Shown piece after piece: positions 62,562 through 64,000 of a stretch of DNA of 64,000 nt. The translations under genes and the position numbers were made by a program. Numbering within the stretch: the stretch's first letter is position 1; each line of letters begins with the position of its first letter. This stretch comes from Aestuariispira ectoiniformans. Its GTDB lineage: Bacteria > Pseudomonadota > Alphaproteobacteria > UBA8366 > Aestuariispiraceae. Location: NCBI RefSeq assembly GCF_025136295.1, contig NZ_CP062788.1:682001-746000 (forward strand), given 5' to 3'. The notes under the pieces are model-generated. The model was not told the DNA's origin. It saw nothing but the letters and a program-made list of their open reading frames with translations, and did no database searches.

Positions 62562-63092
62562 ATGACGAAATATACGGTGGGGGCGACAACGTTGGTAAGG
62601 GAGTGCGCCTTGTCGAGGCGACTGGTTATTGATCCGGATTCGGACGAATTGAAGTCCCCGGTAACGCGCAAGGCTCTGCGTTATTGGCACAGCCAATGCC
62701 GGGACAGCCGAATTCCATGCCGGGCGGATATCGACCCGGCAAAGCTCAAGTCCATTCTGCCCAATATGTGCATGCTGGCGGTTCTGGATGGTGGCGGGGA
62801 TTTCCTGTTCCGCCTGCTTGGTACACGAATGCGGGAATTTTTATCCAACGATTATACCGGAAGGCGGTTGTCCGAGGTGGATGCGTTGCAACCCTCTGAC
62901 ATGCTTGTGGAAAATTTTTCGACATGTATCGACACCCGCCAACCCATTCTGGCGAATACCCCTTATGTGGGGCCGAAGAAAGATATTGCGGAACTGGAAG
63001 ACCTTATCCTGCCCCTGTCGGATTGTGGGGAGAAGGTCGACCGGCTGATGATTGTCGTCGACTTCCGCTTCAAGCTGGATGATGAATGGTAG
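62562..63092 (+). CDS. PAS_5-domain protein
   Basis: A protein of up to 176 residues with a PAS_5-like domain (ALRYWHSQCRDSRIPCRADIDP, then FRLLGTRMREFLSNDYTGRRL and DLILPLSDCGEKVDRLMIVVDF). It is the second such protein in the window. An in-frame TTG at 62610 has a strong AAGGGAG 6 nt upstream and may be the true start, giving 160 residues. No effector domain is present. It is convergent with the small membrane protein at 63102. Confidence 0.75.
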   Translation: MTKYTVGATTLVRECALSRRLVIDPDSDELKSPVTRKALRYWHSQCRDSRIPCRADIDPAKLKSILPNMCMLAVLDGGGDFLFRLLGTRMREFLSNDYTGRRLSEVDALQPSDMLVENFSTCIDTRQPILANTPYVGPKKDIAELEDLILPLSDCGEKVDRLMIVVDFRFKLDDEW

Positions 63093-63101
63093 TCCGGCCT
63101 G

Positions 63102-63329
63102 TTACTTGCGGCGGCGCGGTAACTCAAGGAAACTGCGGCGAAGCTGGCGCATCTGCAGGCCCATCGCGATCAGTCCCAGCCCGAGAACGGCCGCAATGAT
63201 CGTGAAATGACCTACCTGATCTGTGGAAAAAGACACGCTAATCCAATGACCGGCGAGCAGGACAAGGGTGAGGCAGACCAATCCGCAAATGGCGGCGCCC
63301 AGTGTTATCCCTATAACTTTCGACATCAT
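63102..63329 (-). CDS. small two-TM membrane protein
   Basis: A 75-residue protein with two hydrophobic helices (GITLGAAICGLVCLTLVLLA and FTIIAAVLGLGLIAMGLQM) and a basic C-terminus. I start at the ATG at 63329, or 63326, with GAGG about 10 nt upstream. The frame is open 55 codons further but reads as noise. No family is recognised. The 5' region to 63490 has no gene. Confidence 0.55.
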   Translation of the reverse strand: MMSKVIGITLGAAICGLVCLTLVLLAGHWISVSFSTDQVGHFTIIAAVLGLGLIAMGLQMRQLRRSFLELPRRRK

Positions 63330-63491
63330 TGGCTCATTCCTCGTTTCTCGTTGGGGAACAAGAAGCTCTTGCTGAAATACGACGCAAGTACCGTGCCAGA
63401 TTATTTCCGGACAATAATGGAAGTAGAGCCATTTAACAATCGTATAGGTAGAAAAACCAAGGATGTTTCTGTGACAAATTTGTGAACCGGG

Positions 63492-63530
63492 CAAAAAAAG
63501 GCCAGGGCACAGGGCCCCGGCCTTTGTCTT
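63492..63530 (-). terminator. terminator of acs
   Basis: On the minus strand AAGGCC-GGGC pairs with GCCC-GGCCTT (one mismatch) around a short loop, followed by TTTTTTT. It lies about 20 bp after the acs stop. Confidence 0.85.
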
Positions 63531-63547
63531 GTCAGGCTGACTGACGA

Positions 63548-64000
63548 TTACCCCCGGTTCTGGCGGTTCTCGATCAGATCGTCCACCACGGCCGGATCGG
63601 CAAGTGTCGAAGTGTCGCCCAGGTTGCTGAACTCATTCTCGCCGATCTTGCGCAGGATACGGCGCATGATCTTGCCGGAACGGGTCTTGGGCAGGCCCGG
63701 TGCGAATTGCAGCCAGTCCGGCGAAGCGATCGGGCCGATTTCGGCGCGGACCCATTTCACCAGTTCCGTCTTCAACTCATCGCTGGGCTCGATCCCTGCG
63801 TTGAGCGTGACATAGGCATAGATGCCCTGGCCCTTGATATCATGCGGGGCGCCGACAACAGCCGCCTCGGCGACCTTGTCATGGGCGACGAGCGCGCTTT
63901 CGACCTCTGCGGTGCCCATGCGGTGGCCGGATACGTTGATCACATCATCCACACGGCCGGTGATCCAGTAATAGCCATCTTCGTCCCGGCGGGCGCCGTC
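63548..64000 (-). CDS. acs: acetyl-CoA synthetase, C-terminal part (truncated by window)
   Basis: The last about 150 residues of AMP-forming acetyl-CoA synthetase. The gene enters from beyond the right edge, so its start is missing. Visible family parts are [20 protein letters not shown] (the hinge and AMP-binding Arg), [19 protein letters not shown] and the acetylatable Lys in [17 protein letters not shown]. The C-terminus ends [10 protein letters not shown]. The enzyme makes acetyl-CoA from acetate. The lysine is a known sirtuin target, and a Sir2 gene lies at 56193. Confidence 0.95.
   Translation of the reverse strand, partial: DGARRDEDGYYWITGRVDDVINVSGHRMGTAEVESALVAHDKVAEAAVVGAPHDIKGQGIYAYVTLNAGIEPSDELKTELVKWVRAEIGPIASPDWLQFAPGLPKTRSGKIMRRILRKIGENEFSNLGDTSTLADPAVVDDLIENRQNRG

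Overview
The window is a stretch of chromosome from a GC-rich alphaproteobacterium. The markers are an mdh-sucC-sucD-sucA-sucB block, Coq7-type ubiquinone hydroxylase, AmpG, glutamyl-Q tRNA(Asp) synthetase, DUF2244, an EnvC/CtpA/divergent polysaccharide deacetylase/RppH cluster and two PAS_5-type proteins. This combination fits Rhodospirillales-like lineages, but I cannot name the genus. Most of the sequence is densely packed core genome with short gaps and frequent 1-4 nt overlaps.

Layout. 1-11.4 kb: transporters (EamA, SbmA/BacA-like, AmpG), endonuclease III, a macrodomain hydrolase, pyrophosphatase, a chemoreceptor, a HicBA toxin-antitoxin pair, a dienelactone hydrolase and uracil phosphoribosyltransferase. 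11.6-14.8 kb: one 1068-residue, two-TM protein built of 25-residue repeats. 14.7-16.8 kb: a 2,005-bp AT-rich insert at the 3' end of that gene, carrying an AvcD/DcdV-like anti-phage deoxycytidylate deaminase and a 65-aa basic protein. 17-25.6 kb: tRNA modification, DNA repair, HNH nuclease, AraC regulator, LysE exporter, Coq7, DsbB, DedA-like protein. 25.9-33.7 kb: TCA-cycle genes. 34-43.4 kb: Fe(II)/2-oxoglutarate oxygenase, ABC-F, a metal-sensor-like two-component system, HD hydrolase, ChaC. 43.6-52.5 kb: phosphoglycerate mutase and a cell-envelope operon, RppH, a TPR protein, IspE, tRNA-Gln. 52.5-54.8 kb: a second AT-rich insert with the three-Cys-motif (DUF5131)/TcmP pair. 54.8-64 kb: deglycation and detoxification genes (fructosamine kinase with LMW phosphatase, Sir2, GST, GloB), a uracil-DNA glycosylase-family protein, BolA, PAS proteins and the 3' end of acetyl-CoA synthetase.

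The two accessory inserts are the most notable content. The first is bounded by a 62-bp direct repeat of the host gene's 3' end. Twenty-eight bp of it are identical, and the remaining 34 bp differ only at synonymous positions. The element therefore appears to bring its own recoded gene tail, so the host protein survives insertion, although no integrase is visible. The second lies between tRNA-Gln and the fructosamine-kinase gene and carries a two-gene cassette of unproven function. HicBA adds a third mobile-type, defence-associated module.

Working together, mdh, SucCD and SucAB cover part of the TCA cycle. No lpd (E3) is visible here. EnvC, CtpA and the deacetylase-fold protein form a periplasmic envelope-remodelling group co-transcribed with GpmI. 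The response regulator/kinase and the divergently transcribed His/Met-rich periplasmic protein look like a metal-responsive unit. Three places carry short palindromic intergenic repeats of the type common in alphaproteobacteria. No rRNA, CRISPR array or intact insertion sequence was seen.
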